Part shown: piece by piece, positions 5,301 to 6,007 of the stretch
How the letters are laid out: the number at the start of each line of letters is the position of its first letter
Position numbering within the stretch: the stretch's first letter is position 1
Source: an uncultured Oscillospiraceae bacterium
GTDB lineage: Bacteria; Bacillota; Clostridia; Oscillospirales; Oscillospiraceae
Reading direction: 5' to 3'
Assembly (NCBI GenBank): GCA_959022875.1
Contig: CAUFAM010000081.1
Span: forward strand, 1-6,007
Length of the DNA stretch: 6,007 nt
Notes under the pieces: model-generated
Seen by the model: the letters and a program-made list of their open reading frames with translations, nothing else
Database searches by the model: none
What the model was told of the DNA's origin: nothing
Program-made: the position numbers and the translations under genes

Positions 5301-5999
5301 TTATCCCTGGCCATAATAGGCCCCGGCACCGTGCTTACGCAGGTAATGCTTGTCCAGCAGCTCCTGCTGCATGGCAGGCAATCCCGGGGTGAGCGCCATG
5401 GCGTGGAAATCCATGAACGCCACTTCCTCCAGCACCACAGCGTTGTGTACGGCGTTAAAGGGATCCGTCCCCCAGGTGAAGGGGCCGTGGCTGTGGACCA
5501 AGACGGCAGGCACCTGGGCGGGGTCAATCTTCCGGTCACGGAAGGTTTCGATGATCACGTTGCCTGTCTCCAGCTCATACTTGCCGGCAATTTCCTCCGG
5601 GGTCATCTTCCGAGTACAGGGGATCTCTCCATAAAAATAGTCACCCTGGGTGGTGCCCATGGGGGGGATACCCTTGCCCGCCTGGGCAAAGGAGGTTGCC
5701 CAGCGGCTGTGGGTGTGCACAATCCCCCCCAGAGCGGGGAAAGCATTGTAGAGGGCCACATGGGTGTCGGTGTCGCTGGAGGGCTTGTATTTGCCCTCCA
5801 CCCACTGGCCGGTCTCCAGGCTGACCACCATCCCGTCGACCGGCTGCACGCCGTGATGCTCCAGACCGTGAGAATAGATGTCCATCAGCCCCCGCTCCCG
5901 GTCCACGCCGGACACGTTGCCCCAGGTAAAGGTCACAAGCCCATGCTTGGGTAAAAGCAGATTTGCCTCACAGACCTGCTTTTTCAGTTCTTCCAGCAT
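5301..5999 (-). CDS. araD: L-ribulose-5-phosphate 4-epimerase
   Basis: This zinc enzyme of the class II aldolase/epimerase family interconverts L-ribulose 5-phosphate and D-xylulose 5-phosphate in L-arabinose catabolism, in the cytoplasm. The 232 residues align with E. coli AraD without gaps (compared from memory), from MLEELKKQV to HGAGAYYGQ. Zinc ligands His95, His97 (VHTHSR) and His171 (VHSHGP) are present, as are Asn28, Asp76 (SSDT), Asp120 and the C-terminal His218 and Tyr229. One segment is abnormal: the IKPSG loop, whose Lys42 contacts substrate in E. coli AraD, reads I-Y-S-H-G at residues 41-45. The family call is very secure, but full activity is not assured. UlaF/SgbE-type paralogues have the same fold, so an ascorbate or xylulose pathway is possible. 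Only 8 bases precede the ATG, so promoter, ribosome site and upstream operon partners are not visible. A hairpin follows 35 bases after the stop. Confidence 0.95.
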   Translation of the reverse strand: MLEELKKQVCEANLLLPKHGLVTFTWGNVSGVDRERGLMDIYSHGLEHHGVQPVDGMVVSLETGQWVEGKYKPSSDTDTHVALYNAFPALGGIVHTHSRWATSFAQAGKGIPPMGTTQGDYFYGEIPCTRKMTPEEIAGKYELETGNVIIETFRDRKIDPAQVPAVLVHSHGPFTWGTDPFNAVHNAVVLEEVAFMDFHAMALTPGLPAMQQELLDKHYLRKHGAGAYYGQG

Positions 6000-6007
6000 A
6001 CGATCGC

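Noticed and set aside
5045..5539. 164-codon minus-strand open frame crossing the araD 3' end and terminator
   Set aside because: It overlaps araD out of frame, runs through the terminator hairpin and has no family pattern.
5823..5879. Compensated frameshift as explanation for the odd AraD loop
   Set aside because: I read the stretch in both other frames and neither restores an IKPSG-type sequence, and the flanking residues align at unchanged spacing. A small local sequence error is still possible but not shown.
1..6007. CRISPR array, tRNA, rRNA, insertion sequence or prophage features
   Set aside because: I found no regularly spaced repeats, cloverleaf, transposase or terminal repeats by eye on either strand.

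Overview
The window looks like chromosomal DNA from a fairly GC-rich Gram-positive anaerobe, most likely a gut Clostridia/Oscillospiraceae-type Firmicute. The basis is strong AGGAGG-type ribosome binding sites, a TTG start, a short lipoprotein signal with an LAGC lipobox, and RsbU/SpoIIE-type signalling proteins. This taxonomic guess is inference. All six supported genes lie on the minus strand, so transcription runs from high to low coordinates. I see no tRNA, rRNA, CRISPR array, insertion sequence or convincing plus-strand gene.

Right part (5301-5999): araD, L-ribulose-5-phosphate 4-epimerase. It aligns without gaps to E. coli AraD as I remember it. It keeps the zinc ligands and catalytic residues but has lost the Lys-Pro-Ser of the conserved IKPSG substrate-binding loop. 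A strong hairpin (5229-5265) follows it and separates it from the next unit. The roughly 280-base gap from 5019 to 5300 holds this hairpin, an AT-rich stretch of inverted repeats around a possible promoter, and a leader ending in an AAGGAGG site.

Centre and left (1-5018): a probable operon of five genes. In transcription order these are: a lipoprotein of unknown function; a membrane protein fusing an N-terminal RsbW/SpoIIAB-like HATPase fold to an SLC1/DAACS (sodium:dicarboxylate symporter) body; a stand-alone STAS anti-sigma-antagonist protein with the phosphorylatable serine; a VOC (glyoxalase-fold) protein whose start codon lies 3 bases past the STAS stop; and a membrane-bound SpoIIE/RsbU-type PP2C phosphatase whose C-terminus continues into a second HATPase domain cut by the window edge.

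How they may work together: the STAS protein, the PP2C phosphatase and a kinase-like HATPase domain are the three standard parts of a partner-switching phosphorelay. Here the likely active HATPase is fused to the phosphatase. A second, degenerate HATPase is fused to a transporter that has itself lost its usual Na+-binding residues. No sigma factor is visible. The most attractive reading is that the STAS phosphorylation state reports to, or gates, a transporter-like membrane protein rather than a sigma factor. The parts are seen in the sequence; the wiring is inference.
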